A stretch of 64,000 nt of DNA from assembly GCA_015680685.1 (NCBI GenBank), contig MNCI01017655.1, forward strand, positions 680,116 to 744,115, written 5' to 3'. The stretch comes from Gnetum montanum (taxonomy: Eukaryota; Streptophyta; Gnetopsida; Gnetales; Gnetaceae). Position 1 is the stretch's first letter; every line of letters begins with the position of its first letter. The notes below the pieces were generated by a model, which saw only the letters and a list, made by a program, of their open reading frames with translations, was not told where the DNA came from and did not search any database. The translations under genes and the position numbers were made by a program. Below, one piece after another: positions 46,111 through 58,032 of this stretch.

Positions 46111-47800
46111 AGGCCAATGCAAGTACCACCTCAATGGATGGACAACCACGTTCTATTTTTCGAATCTCCTCCTTCCAACTTAGTCATAGGGAAGATGGTC
46201 ATCCATGTTAACCATCAACATGGCTTCTTAGTTTTTCTACATTTTTTTTCACATATTTTATTTTTACAAATTATTTATTTTACAAATTTTTGAATTTTTG
46301 AATTTTTCTAATCTTACACCATTGTTTATATCTTTGAACCTTTCTTGATTATTTCATAATTTCTTCTGTATTTTACTTAGTTTTGTTTTGTTTTGATTCA
46401 AGTGTGATATTTTCTTATTTTTGCTAATAAAAATTACTTTATTATCATAGGACGTAGTGCTATTGTTGCTATTCACTAATGATGGTTGTGCTTAATGTTG
46501 TGATTGTCGATGTTTGGTTTCTATTTCTAAATTTTGATGTCTGATGACTTTGACATGGTTTATTTTGCATGGAATAGGTAGTGAGTCCATGTCATCCACC
46601 CATCCAATGACATCTATGGTTTTCCTTGATCTAGGAATTTGAGGTCCCTTCCATTAAAGAAACTTTTAATCAATTGATGACCTTGGTAGTTCTGGAATTA
46701 GGAAGGATTCAAAGGTTTGTAAAGGATGTGACTTCAAGGGGACTCAATACCCTTTGTACTCTTCTACTTGCTTGAATTCTTGAGTGTTTTTCATAGACTT
46801 CTTACTGTTCCATACCACCACTGATACGAAGTCAAATAAAGTATTTGCATGGTGTGGTTTCTATCCAAAAATTCAAAAAAGAAAAAAAATAATGGGAATT
46901 CAAAGCACACCCCTTAGACATGAATAAGTCCTTGTATGGTGTGGTTCCCATTTCAAAACCAAAAAAATAATAATGGAAATTTAAAGCACACCCCTTGGAC
47001 AAATAAACGTGCTACAAACACTAGTTATGGAACTCAAATTGCATGCACTTATGCTTGAAGATCCCCTCTAACTAAGGCCCTCTTTCTCTCACTTCCTACT
47101 TCTCTTTTCTTCTCTTTGTGGAATGGTGGTTATTTTGTGGAAGCACTCTTGTGTCTCAAGTGGGTGGATTGGTCTTAGGGTGGTGATGCGAAGTCACTAA
47201 AAGCGGCTAAGTTTTGATATGGATTAAGGATGGACCTTCTCCGATCATTTTAAACACAATGGAATTCTTATTATCTCACTTGGAACTCCATTCCACCTTT
47301 TCTATCATCCATTCATGCTACCATAACTCACCTCATTGTTGTGTTCTATGTTATATTCTATGTCTTAGTCTGAGGTGTTGGGATTCTTGAGTAGATTCTT
47401 TCTGGTTGGTCTTAACTTTTCAAGATTATTAATTGACTGTGGGGCCCACCGAATCTTCCATTGAGGTTATGCAAGGGAAAAAAGGACATGAGCTTAATAT
47501 GGGGAGGATTCACTTGCATACCTCTCGGCTTGATTAGTTAAGGTTCCTTATCTTTGACATTGTCGCAATCCTATCTTTGGCATATTCCATTGGGTATTCT
47601 GCTCAGTGCTCCTTAACCTTTCATTTCATTCATCCAATAAATCAATTTTTCTCTATTTTTCAAATTTATGAGCTTTAACACCATCTTCTCATGTTTTCAT
47701 ATTGTTCTTGGTCTTTTGAACTTTCATTTGACACTACTTTCACTCAAAATCTATTCATATTTTCCAAAGTCAAACCAAGTCAACGATGGTCAAAATTTGC
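46111..47800 (+). other. Post-pol non-coding spacer
   Basis: T-rich, no domain. A 70-88-bp tandem duplication at 46848-47005 carries two AAAGCACACCCCTT(A/G)GAC boxes. The spacer is collinear with 797-1 of the sister element on the other strand, so it is an ancestral part of the family and not a later insertion. Confidence 0.7.
46848..47005 (+). repeat. Two-copy tandem duplication in the spacer
   Basis: Both units start TATGGTGTGGTT (or TGCATGGTGTGGTT), contain an A-rich tract and end AAAGCACACCCCTT. The sister copy has one unit. Confidence 0.8.
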
Positions 47801-47896
47801 ATTGATGAGGCCTCATCGACATAGTCGACCTCATCGACATAGCTAACCTCATTGATGAGGCCTTGTCAATGTAGTGTGTGTAGCCTATATATACTA
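47801..47896 (+). promoter_or_regulatory. Candidate internal promoter resembling the element's own U3
   Basis: GATGAGGCC occurs at about 47804 and 47854, with CTCATCGACATAG copies between. GAGGCCTTGTCAATGTAGTG (47857-47876) corresponds to GAGGCCCCATCAACGTAGTG in the LTR (39254-39273), differing only by transitions. TATATATA follows at 47886-47893. It lies upstream of the third coding region. Promoter activity is inferred. Confidence 0.5.
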
Positions 47897-48330
47897 CTGA
47901 AAACTTTGCAATTTTTCATCATTTGCTCATAACACATGGGGAGTTTTTGCAATTTTTTAGAGCCCACAACCTTCCAAAGCCCATAACTTCCAAATTGTTT
48001 GTCCAAACTGCTCAGTTTTTCAATCCTACACTTACTAGAGGGAAGATCTTTATCGCGGGGGCCATAAACCTTAAGGTTTTCAATGAAAATTTTTAAAAAT
48101 TTTTCTAACTCTCCCAAAGGGTTAATAACCTTAATAACATATAAACATCAACTTTTTCGATAGTTAACCTTTCCAATACCCTTCAGGATGATTTATTAAT
48201 GATAATACATAAATAAATAATAACTATAATAATTAAATCATCCATAATCACAACTTAGCCGAGTGTAATTATCCTTAAGAGATAAAGGTATCACAATTGC
48301 TTTATGTTACACAAGAATTACTAACCCATG
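47897..48330 (+). other. Leader of the third coding region
   Basis: AT-rich, with no long frame in the plus direction. A minus-strand frame here (48117-47866) has no recognisable content. Confidence 0.4.
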
Positions 48331-51180
48331 GTCTTATTGTGATTACAAATGGCACAAAAATAGAAATGCTCATAGGAAGGAGAACCCTTGCAACCACAAG
48401 AGAAGCGGCCCAAAGCTAAGGGGCTAGCAAGAACAAGGACAAGAATTACCAGAAGCAACCCATGCAATGGGACCTCTCTGTGAGGAGCCTGAAGTGGAAT
48501 CTGTCTAATAGATTCTAAAAGAAGAAGTGCCTACTGAACGAAGTGCTTAGACCCATGCTAAGGCTTGAGGTCACTTTGAATCAATCTTATCTTAATATCA
48601 TCAAGTCCTGAGAAACTCACTGATCTATTTTTTAAGAGATCACCTTTGAGTCATTTTTGGAGAAAGCTCCAGAGGATGTCAAGACACAATTGCAAGCCTC
48701 TCCCATGTGGCCAGTCATCATGTCTAGTGGGAAATGGTACATGGAAGAGATGTATCTCTTTTGGAGTAACCCAAGGCTAGGATCCATTATCAAAATCAAG
48801 GACATTCAAGTGTCCTACTTAGTAGAAGCTATCACATAGGCACTTGGGTTGCTTGATATTGGAAAAACTGTCCATAAAAGGTAATCCTAAGGCAAAGAGG
48901 GAGTGGACCTAGTGATGTTATGGGGTTGATTGTAAGAAGTACAATGCACTCACATTGGCGAAGCAAATTTACTTCAATATTATGGCCTATCACCTCAATT
49001 CAACAGTAAGGCCAAGCAAGGTTACTGCCTTCTTCGCCTATGCATGCATTGCTCTAAGCAGGAAATTTTCTGTCAACCTTCTATAATTGATCTACTTAGA
49101 GATAAATATGTGCTTCAAGAAAAATGAATGTGGAAGAAAGACCTTGCCCTTCTTGTACCTCATTCGAAAACTTTGCAAAAGGGCAAGCATTGTTTGGTAC
49201 TCCAATGATACCATCAGGCATGCTCTGTTGGCCTTGTGGTCTAAAATCATAAAGGAAAAGATGCCAATAACAACTTAAGAAAAGGAGCAACCATCAACAC
49301 CACCAACTCAAGAAATAATACCAAAGGCTTATGCAACCATTGAGCATCTGTGAAAAATATAAAAATAGTTCTTGAGGAAACAAGAGAAATGTGCAAGAAT
49401 AAGTGGGGTAGATGCATCTATGTATTAGCTAGCAATGAGTCACCTTAATGAGATGGCCTAAATAGTTAGCTAGATGGAGAGGGGTGGTCCAATTTTCTTT
49501 GCCCAACGAATGTAGCTATCTACGAGGTTGGATCCCAATGCTTGGGAGGTGATGGTGTTACTATTGCACCACCATTTATTCCTAGAAATCTTTGGGAATG
49601 CTACCACCTTCTCGGTGCATTTGGAGGAAGGCAAAGGGGCAACTTTCTTGGTGATGCAGCACCAAGGGTAGGAAACAATTGTTGAAGTGGTGGTTGACTG
49701 TGTAGCTAAAACATTGAATGCATCCATGATCTTGATACTAGATGTATCTACACTTAAAGACATAAAAACATCTACAGGCATGATTAGTGGAAAGTTAAAT
49801 GTAGCCTAGCATGAAGAATTGCTAGAATGACTAGTGGGAATTAGGCAACCAATTCCAGATATCTTTGATTATCTAGAGGAAATCATTGCAACCTAGTTGG
49901 AGTTGTTGAATGCAAGGGGAAAATGCATTATTCTCAAGGGGAAACTTAAAATGGTCCAAGAAAGTAACCAATGCTTGGCCACGGAGGTTGCTAAACTTTG
50001 TGCCCAACTTGTGGATCCTGCAATCCTTAGCCCAATAGTAACTAGAGACGAAGCTTTCAAACAACTTCAAGAACAATTCCAAAAGGCCGAGGAGGAGGTA
50101 GTTATAGCCCTGTTCAACCAGTCTATAGTTGAAGTAAAAAAGTATGCAATCCAGAAGGACTTAGCATAGATGCGCCAGGAGAACGAGACCCTAACCTCAC
50201 AGAATTATTGCTTGCTGCAAAATGTTGATGCTCAGAAGGACTAGATGTAAGAATTTATTCATCAATATCAAGAGCATCTTGTTAGGGTGAACACTAAACT
50301 AAAGAAATTGGCTACAAAAAATCAAAATCTATCAAGGAGGAAGTACACATCTTGCACTAGAAATTTGCCATTGAAATTGCCACTTAAAAGAATGAAGCTT
50401 TGATGTTTGAAAAAGTGAAGAATCACTATAGAGACTAGGTTGGTGTGCAAAAGAAAGTTAATGAGAAACACATTTAGATGGTGAAGGTGAAATTGAATGA
50501 TGCCCTCCAAAAACTCCAATAAGGAAGAAAAATGTGACAACCCATCATTGATGGGATCGATGCCTATAACAAAGTAGAGATTCTTTTGAAGGAGTTCCAA
50601 ATCGAAGAGATGAAAGAATATATGGAGTTAGCCAACCTCCAATATGCAAACTTGGCAATGCTGACTACTAAATGGTCATGATCAAAGTTAGGGAAGCAAG
50701 TGACTAGCTCGTATCTGTTATACAAGGTAGAGTTTAAGCATCACAAAGATGACAAGTAGAAGGTTGAGACTGCAAATGCTAAACTCAAAGTTCTTAGAGC
50801 ATGGTTCAAAGATCAATGATCAGTCACTAAGAACTTAGCTAAATGGATGAATGACTCTAGGAGCTGAAAGACATAGTTAAGGTGTTTGACATTGAATGCA
50901 AACAGTTCATTGCCTGGTTCATCAACGTTAAGGAGCTCTTTCTAGCAATCTTGTGTCCCTGGGATGTGCCTATTATGATCCAGATTGGTGAAGTTGCATG
51001 GACAATGCACAATCCTAGGAGTAAGGAGGAGAAAATGAAAGCACTACTACATGCTTTTCACCTCCTACCTGAAGGTGCAGTAGTAGTAGGATAGTTGCAG
51101 CCACCTCAACCACTACCCATGCGCGAAGTCAGTGAAGGTCCCTTGAAGCCTTAGGAACCACCACTACTTGGGGCTGTCTG
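48330..51180 (+). pseudogene. Third coding region (Athila ORF3/env-position protein) relic
   Basis: Interrupted frames can be followed between integrase and the 3' LTR. N-terminal part: basic start near 48345, then EKAPEDVKTQLQASPMWPVI and WYMEEMYLFWSNP (48657-48839), then FFAYACIALSRKFSVN (about 49030) and KTLPFLYLIRKLCKRASIVWYSND (49138-49210). C-terminal part: long coiled-coil-like stretches (49897-50165, GKLKMVQESNQ, KQLQEQFQKAEEEV; again 50200-50530) and a short end with EEKMKALLHAFHLLPEG (51030-51080). No signal peptide or clear transmembrane segment was seen in the readable parts. A related region is at 58033-60330. Athila-type elements are known to carry an extra ORF here; an envelope role is not supported by what I see. 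Confidence 0.65.
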
Positions 51181-51429
51181 ATCTTCTCCAAGAAGCTTTA
51201 GATCATCAAGGAATGTGCTATCTAGTTTTTGAAGAGTTGTGTTATGGTGTTCAATTTTGTGTCCTAAACATTGTCATTCTTTGTCATGTGTTGATCCATA
51301 CGCCTAGGCACTCCATTTTTTGTCAAGTCAGTTAATTTGTTTTGTTTGAGAAAAGTTAGTCAATAATCCCATACCTTCCTAATTTTATAAAATAATTCAA
51401 GAATGAGTTTTCACTTAGTTATGGGGTTA

Positions 51430-52346
51430 TGATGAGTTGCATTTAGTTGGCTATATCAATGATGCGTCATCGATGTGGCCTCATTGATGCATTGTATCAT
51501 GTGTTAACAAGGCCCCATTGAAGCAGTGTTGGTTTTTGCTAGTTTTCGGTTATAATACGCACTTGTAGCTACATTTATGATAATTAGAGATTGTATTTGT
51601 AATAAAGCTCTTGTAGTTTTTCCATTTGAAAGTTAGAATTTTCCTCTTGAGTGCCTACAATAAGAGTTATTAAGTGTATGGATCTTTATTCAAGCATTAT
51701 TGTACTCGAGCATGACAGTGTGTGTGGCAATAAAGATGAGCTTTTTGATAAACCTTGTAGCACTTTGGATAGAGTAGCTATTTTAATTATGCATTCAATG
51801 TTTTTAATTATTTATTAAATGTTTTCTATTAGTTATTAAATATTTTCTAGTTATTACATTAATGAAGTAATTAAGCTAGATCGATTACATACATAAGTAC
51901 AACTGCTTTAAGCATAACACATATTCACTTTGTAATCCCAGTAGTGTTATTGCTTGGTATGCCTAGTAACATAGCGCTTGGTCACCCAACAGTAGATACG
52001 TGGGTTCAACACATGTATAGAAAGTGGGACCAGATACTTATGTTAGAACTAGTTATGCTAGTTAATTAGTTCATTTAAATTAGATAATCTAATCACTTTT
52101 ATCTCCATTTGAACATCAAACCATAAAAATGAAAAATGATAAAAAATCAAATGCCTCAATTACACTTAACCATACTAGTGTACATCACAAGTGTAATTGG
52201 GAAGACAATGATTGACCTTAACTCAAGATTCACTTCCTAGAAGACTAGTGCACTGGAAATGATAAAGTCCATGGAATTTGACAGGATTGTACATGAACAC
52301 TTTGTGGTTCATATGGTTGGGCATTGGGATACCTCACCACTCATCA
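51430..52346 (+). repeat. 3' LTR of the 13.2 kb element
   Basis: Length 917 bp, TGATGAGTTGCATTTAG to CACTCATCA. It is preceded by CTTAGTTATGGGGTTA, a degenerate polypurine position. Compared with the 5' LTR it shows mainly transitions, consistent with a long time since insertion. Confidence 0.92.
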
Positions 52347-52351
52347 AGTAC

Positions 52352-52600
52352 TATTAGAACTACACACGGTAAAATTGACTTTCTCTAAAAGCCATTTGCA
52401 AGTAATTTTTTAACTTGCCTTTGCAATTTAGTCCACTAATTCAATGCCATTCAGTATGGCCTCTCATTTGAAATGGTAGCACCAAGAATGAAATCAATTT
52501 GGTGCTAAACATTCCTCATTGATGGTAATCCATATAATTCCCCTTTGAATACCTTGGAAAATTACTCCTTTAAGCTTGGAAGATATACTTGCACATCACC
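52352..52600 (-). pseudogene. RT N-terminal relic of the split Ty3/gypsy element
   Basis: The minus strand reads HQIDFILGATISNERPY, ELQRQVKKLLANGF and RKSILPC (interrupted), the conserved start of Ty3/gypsy RT before the first catalytic block. The text then meets the target duplicate and the inserted 13.2 kb element. On the other side the frame resumes at the RNase H end (39170), so almost all of RT and RNase H is gone. Confidence 0.8.
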
Positions 52601-53039
52601 ATAGTTAGAAGCAACAATTGAAATAATCACAAAACCAAAATCAACTTCATCACATTCCTTAATATATTTCATCTTCCCAAAGGAATTAAGGAAGCATAAA
52701 ATGAGCTTTGCTATCTCACTTATTTATCTGTCATTAGAATGAACTCATGGGTTCCATTAGGTCTTAAGAGAAATATCTTGACAACCAATGCATCTTGTAG
52801 GGTCTAGGATAAGGATTTGTTAATAAACCTAGTGTAGCAACTACCATAGAAAAAATAATATTTTCCTAGGCTTCCCCATCAATCAAAACATGTATTCATT
52901 TTCCACTAAGCAACCATCTGGTCCCAATTTGAAATAACACTTTTCTTCCTAGATGGTCTCCTCTATTCACATTTTCTATAAATGTGTAAAAATTTAATTC
53001 TAAACCTTTCTTAATATTGGGAGCATTAGGATTATCTTT

Positions 53040-54260
53040 CTAAAGAGCTTAGCTTGATGTCTCCTTTGCCTCCATGATTTGTACATCCTTACCCTTGGCT
53101 GCCTTATAAAATGGAAATTCCCATTAATTATTTTTCCATTATCTACATTTGAAGCACTGGATCTTGGATGAGTTGTTATCTAAATCCTTGCCTCCTTTAC
53201 CTTGGTCTTTCTTGGCTTTGTCCTTCTCATCACCCTATTCATGCTTCTTATCATGGCTTGCATCCTTGTTTTCATATTTTTACTTGAATCCTTATGTAGG
53301 TTTGGATCCCTTGTCCTTTTCCTTTGAAGTTTGTTTGCTTCTCTTTCCAAATCCATTGAGTTTCTTTTCCACCTTAAGCACCAAATCATAAGCCTCATCA
53401 AGGGTTTGTAGCTCATAGAATGACAATTCTAACTTGTAAGCCATTTTAAGACCTCCAGGAAAGATTGAAGCTTGTTCATACTCTTCCTATTTTACCTTAG
53501 CATGATGGACTAAATCATAGAATTTTATGTAAAATTACTTGACATCTTTGTCTCCCTATCTAAGGAATTTTAGCTTCATGATTATCTCTTGTCTCTGCAA
53601 AGATTAGTCAAATTTCTGTTTCAACCTAGATTTCATCAAGGAAAAATCCATGATAGGTTGATCATTTTTTCTCTCATAACTTTAGGATTCTTTTTCCCAC
53701 CAAGTTGAAGCAATTCATGCTAATTTAGATTTTTTTAATTAGTCTTACAATTGGTTTGGTACCTCTTCCAACTCAAAATATTTGTTAAGTACCTTCAACT
53801 AACTTGCAAAAGCAGTGCTACCATCTACACCATTGAAAGTCTTTAGCTCCACATATGGTAGTATTGCAGCATTCTTGAATGCCCTAGCAAGTCTATCTTT
53901 ATCTACATTTTCAAGCTTACCATAAGAAGCAAATGAAGATAGAGATGGAACTCTTAGAGTTTTGAAATGAGGATCTAGATTCCCTTCCCTTGAAACCCTA
54001 AGCTAATGGATTTTCACACTCCCATAGCTAGAATTTTTTTCCTCCTCATTGGATCTCCTTCCATCAAGCTTTAAAACTTCTTCATCATCATTTGCAAGAG
54101 AAAATGCATCATCACTACATGGCTGAATATGGCTGGGATGTACATTCTGATCTATCTTAGCACTAATCTCATCAAATCGATCAATTATTAGCTAAAAGGC
54201 ATATTTCATGTTCTCCATGTCTCGATTTAGGGCTTAAACATTTTTATTTTTAGGAGCCAT
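53040..54260 (-). pseudogene. gag relic of the split Ty3/gypsy element
   Basis: Met at 54260 (MAPKNKNV). Landmarks on the minus strand: DMENMKYAFQLIIDRFDEISAKI (54225-54150, helical), YVELKTFNGVDG (about 53850), a Gag core with STWWEKES (about 53700), SRLKQKFD and FLRQ..KDVKQFYIKF-like text (53640-53520, partly interrupted), MAYKLELSFYELQTLDEAYDLVLKVEKKL (53445-53360), a Lys-rich linker (53350-53180) and CFKCR (about 53150), the first half of a CCHC zinc knuckle whose later residues are lost. Stops occur about every 40 codons. The order and wording fit chromovirus-type Gag. Confidence 0.82.
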
Positions 54261-54312
54261 CTAAAATAGACAAAAATACATAACCAAATTCTAACAAAAA
54301 ACAACCCCTTAC

Positions 54313-54324
54313 TCTCTGATATTA
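54313..54324 (-). other. Decayed primer-binding site of the split element
   Basis: The minus strand reads TAATATCAGAGA at the place of TGGTATCAGAGC (initiator-Met tRNA). Two of the three changes are G-to-A on this strand. It lies about 55 bp upstream of the gag start. Confidence 0.6.
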
Positions 54325-55389
54325 ATCACTGGAGTAGGGTCACTTTGATTTTTTATAACCCTTCAAATATGTTGAATCTAGAAAATATGCAAGACAAAGA
54401 ATTGCTAGAAAAAGAAAGCTAGCTATCTTCTATTAAATATAATTATAGTGGATTAACAAATCTCATATCATAAATCATAGCTCTCATACACTCAACAATA
54501 TTGTAGAGCATGAGGCTCTACAATCACACAATGATTATCCTTAATGTACAACTCAATCAAACTAGATCTCATAACATAGATCTAACATCCAACACACACA
54601 TAGAGAACTATGGCCAAGATCACCTACATAGACTTGACCTTAGAGATGCACACCACTCTCATGAAATCTCTCTCTCCCAACTCTTTCTTTTTTCTTCTTC
54701 TGATGTTCTAGCTTCTAGGTTGCTCCTCTCACAGGTAGTCACAAATAGCAATCCAACCATAATCACAATTGGTAATCCCATGTGCAATTACAACTAGCAT
54801 TTCCACATGCTAGATTTATCACACATAAAGAAATAAAAAAAATCTAGAACTAATTTTCTTCAATTCATCTCCATCGTTAGATCTGTTCCAATTGATCTCC
54901 ATCATCAAATCTACCATGTTAAACTTTATCTTGGAACTTCTTCCCTTTTTTCCCCCTCTACTCATAGTAAAGATGTCACTAATTTTTTTAGTTTTAAAGC
55001 TTGCAAAAAAAACATATCTCTAGCTCCCAAAACCTATAAATTGACCACCTGTAGGAATGAAAAAGGGCTTTGAAGAGGTGTCCCTAGACTAAGGTAATAA
55101 GTCAGACAAAGAGCTTGTTTCTGATTAGTTTCCTAATGAGAAACTTTTTGTAAAGAAACCAATAACTATATCTAGTGCATTCAAACCATGATATGCATAG
55201 TTCCTCTCATATTTATTCAAACATGAGGTCCTTAATAAATGGGACAAGAAGAAAAGACAATGCTTCATTCACCAAGTCAAGTACTATAGGGAGATAGAAG
55301 GTAGTATTAATAAGATCTATGCAGAAAGCTTAGTGTGATGGTGCATGCTTGATGAAGATAAACTCAAAATTCTCGAGGACGAACACTAT
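54325..55389. other. Probable remains of an LTR and of another element's 3' internal end
   Basis: The first part should be the 5' LTR of the split element (minus), but no matching copy was found to define it. The last 350 bp (55030-55389) read in one plus frame with few stops (NEKLFVKKP, WDKKKRQCFIHQVKYYREIEG) and end AAAATTCTCGAGGACGAACAC, the TTCGAGGACGA box that commonly follows pol in plant chromoviruses. Confidence 0.4.
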
Positions 55390-58032
55390 TGTCACAACTT
55401 AGCCATTATATAGAACAACAAATAATCAAAGTGTTAAGCTTATTTGGAGTACTAGTCATAATATTTCTTCATGCAAGTAGGAAATTTTCTAAGAAAAAAC
55501 TTGTATAATGAAAATTAATAAATATTGCTCATTGAGCAGAAGAGAATAATATTGTAAAGAAACTTGCTAAAGAAATCTTGAAGATCTACATTAAATTATA
55601 GTTCATGAACTCATTCCACAAGAACACAAATGCATAACATAGAAAGCCCTAGAAGAATAATGAAGTTTACAGTAGAATTTGTTCATGAAAATATCTGAGG
55701 ATTAATAAAGTAGGTTCTTAAATCAAGCTAAGGTTCTAAGATTGATTTGCAACCACGAGAATTTCATTATTAATGGAGCTCAAAGATTGTTAATTAGTTA
55801 AGTTTATTTATTTCTTAATGGCTCCAATGGTTTAAGATTCATAGAATTGGCTTGTAAAACCAAATTTTGATTCTAGCTATTTTGGTTCTACAAGATGACC
55901 CAACTACCATGTTGGATTTAAGATAGTTAATTTGGGCTGAATATTGAAATGGTTACACTTTAATTAGTTTTTAAATCAAATGAGAATTTATTAAAAATAT
56001 TTTGCATGCTTATAATCTAATTTTAAGGTCAAATTTCCACATTAGATAATATATTCAAGCTTGAGTATTATCATAGTTTATAAAATCAGGAGCTCAAAAT
56101 CAAACAAAGTTGACTTTTTAATATGAATCTTGTAGAAATAAAAGAAGTGTTCTATAATAGAATATCAAATTAATCCTATAAATAAATCTCATATGTTGTG
56201 GGGATCAAATAAGAGAGGCTTAGTTTGTAGAACCAAAAAGTAAGTTCGATAAAGAGAAGTAGAATTAATTCTATAAAGGAAAGCTTGTGTCATTTGATAC
56301 ATTAAATTTGAAAAGGGTAAGTATTATAAAGCCAAAAAATTATCTCTATGAAAAATAATCATTTTGTTAACAATGTCAAATTAGCTCTTAGAGTTGGTGA
56401 GCTCATAGAAGGATAAATCAATTCTATAAATGTTCTCATTTGTTGTTCTACCATGTCAACTGATATGACTTTGGTTTTGAATTGTTATTTTTTGTTCTAC
56501 ATGGAACATGTTATTTTACATATTTCTCAAACTTGTATGATTTTGGTTTTGAATTGTTTATTAATATATATGCGATGTATGGTATGATGTGGACATGTGG
56601 AATATGATATGTGATGATGAGACTAGTATGATGGGAATATTATATTTTTGGGGCCTATTGTGGCATGAAAATTTTTGGAAGTTTTAATCCTTCCTGGTGG
56701 TAATTAAATATTATTTTATTAATCAAACTTTGAACATGCATAACTTTGCTTCCAGAAGTCCAATTTAGGTGAACTTAGTGTTATTGGGATCGTCTTGGGA
56801 AGTACTTTCTAGTTGCAGAATTGGTTTTTTTCTTTGGGAATATATCATTTTAAGGGTTATTATAGAGGTCATTTTGTGGAATTATGTGGTCATATTATGG
56901 TTGTTTGGATGTGTTGTGCTTATGACATGTGTTGGCTTAAGCTAGTTGGAATGTGTACATGTCTTCACAATGACACTTGTGATGGTCGTTGGTGGGTGGT
57001 GCTAGCATGAGTGTGTGGATTGGTTGATGATGAGGTACCCTAGAGGTGGTATGGATTGATCCCCACTATGATGCATCAATGAGGCTCTTGTCTCATATCT
57101 CATCCTGAGAGTGGAAGAGCATAGTTGTGTTCATCCCTATCACCAGTTCTCCAAAAGGTTACTAGTTGTGAGTCACAAGTTAATGGACCCTAGCACTAGT
57201 TGAATAAATAAAAGAATAATAAAAGACCTACAGGAAATGGCTATTAAGAGTACTCATGGAAATGTTTCATAGGCTACACTAAGTGTGGATATGTTAGTGA
57301 CCACATGAACTATGTATATGATAGTATTGATTTGTGAGTCATATTGCTGATAATATGTATTATGATTGGATTATGATTGTGTGGATCATGGACTATTTAG
57401 CAGTATTTTGTAGGTATGATTACATGGGCATGATAGTGGAAATGCATGTGATGTGATGTAACAAATATATGATAGATGATTTCGGACTATGGTGTTATCT
57501 ATGATTGTATGATAGCCATCTATCCTCTTTGATAATAATTATGTTAGCATTATGGGTGATATGGTGTGTGTGTTGTTTTGAGCATGTGTAAGCCTATAGG
57601 TTACCTAGTATCCCACTCCTCTCCTCTAGTGTAGCACTTGTCAATCATCTAACAGGGGAAGTGTAAAGGATTATCACTTAGTTGTGCACTAACTCTATTT
57701 AATTACAGGTGAAATGCATAAGAGCCTAGACAAGCATAAAGAGGGAGAGTAAAGGAGGGAAAATCTTCAGTGGTTGGTTAATGTATATTTTCATATACAG
57801 TAGTATAGACTATGTATAGTTGTATGAAACTCTCTATACTCTTATATATATGATGATGATGTTTATTTGTTTTTGTGTTTAGTTTTTGATTTGGTATGAA
57901 ATTTCTGTGCAGTTTAACCTTCCTTAATATCATGTATTTTACACATCATAAGTTTTTAGTTAGCATACTTTTGTTGTAAGATTACTAGTGATCTTATGTA
58001 TCACCCTACCCTAGGTAGGGCGAGGTGTTACA
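55390..58032 (+). repeat. Long chromovirus-style LTR (3' or solo)
   Basis: Begins TGTCACAACTTAGCC right after the CGAGGACGAAC box and ends GGTAGGGCGAGGTGTTACA. TGT...ACA ends and a GGGCGAGGTGTTACA finish are usual for Tekay/Del-type LTRs, which are often 2-3 kb. The following bases (ATCCAGCCC) are not a primer site, so this is a 3' or solo LTR. The flanks ACTAT and ATCCA do not match, so no target duplication was shown. Confidence 0.6.

Larger units (their letters stand above)
39189..52346 (+). mobile_element. Full-length 13.2 kb Athila-like element with third ORF
   Basis: LTRs 39189-40094 and 51430-52346 both start TGATGAGT and end CACTCATCA. Flanks are AGCAC (39184-39188) and AGTAC (52347-52351), a 5-bp target duplication with one C/T change. 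A tRNA-Asp-type primer site follows the 5' LTR. Order: gag, protease, RT, RNase H, integrase, a ~1.7 kb spacer, a candidate internal promoter, a third coding region with coiled coils, then the 3' LTR. Length and a downstream extra ORF agree with Athila-type Ty3/gypsy elements. Many stop codons show it is long dead. It sits inside the minus-strand element at 37981-39188 / 52352-54330. Confidence 0.92.

Noticed and set aside
48330-51180. Envelope glycoprotein
   Set aside because: Position fits, but no signal peptide, cleavage site or membrane anchor could be read; coiled coils dominate.
53149-53391. Hydrophobic plus-strand membrane protein
   Set aside because: It is the complement of the Lys-rich Gag linker on the minus strand.
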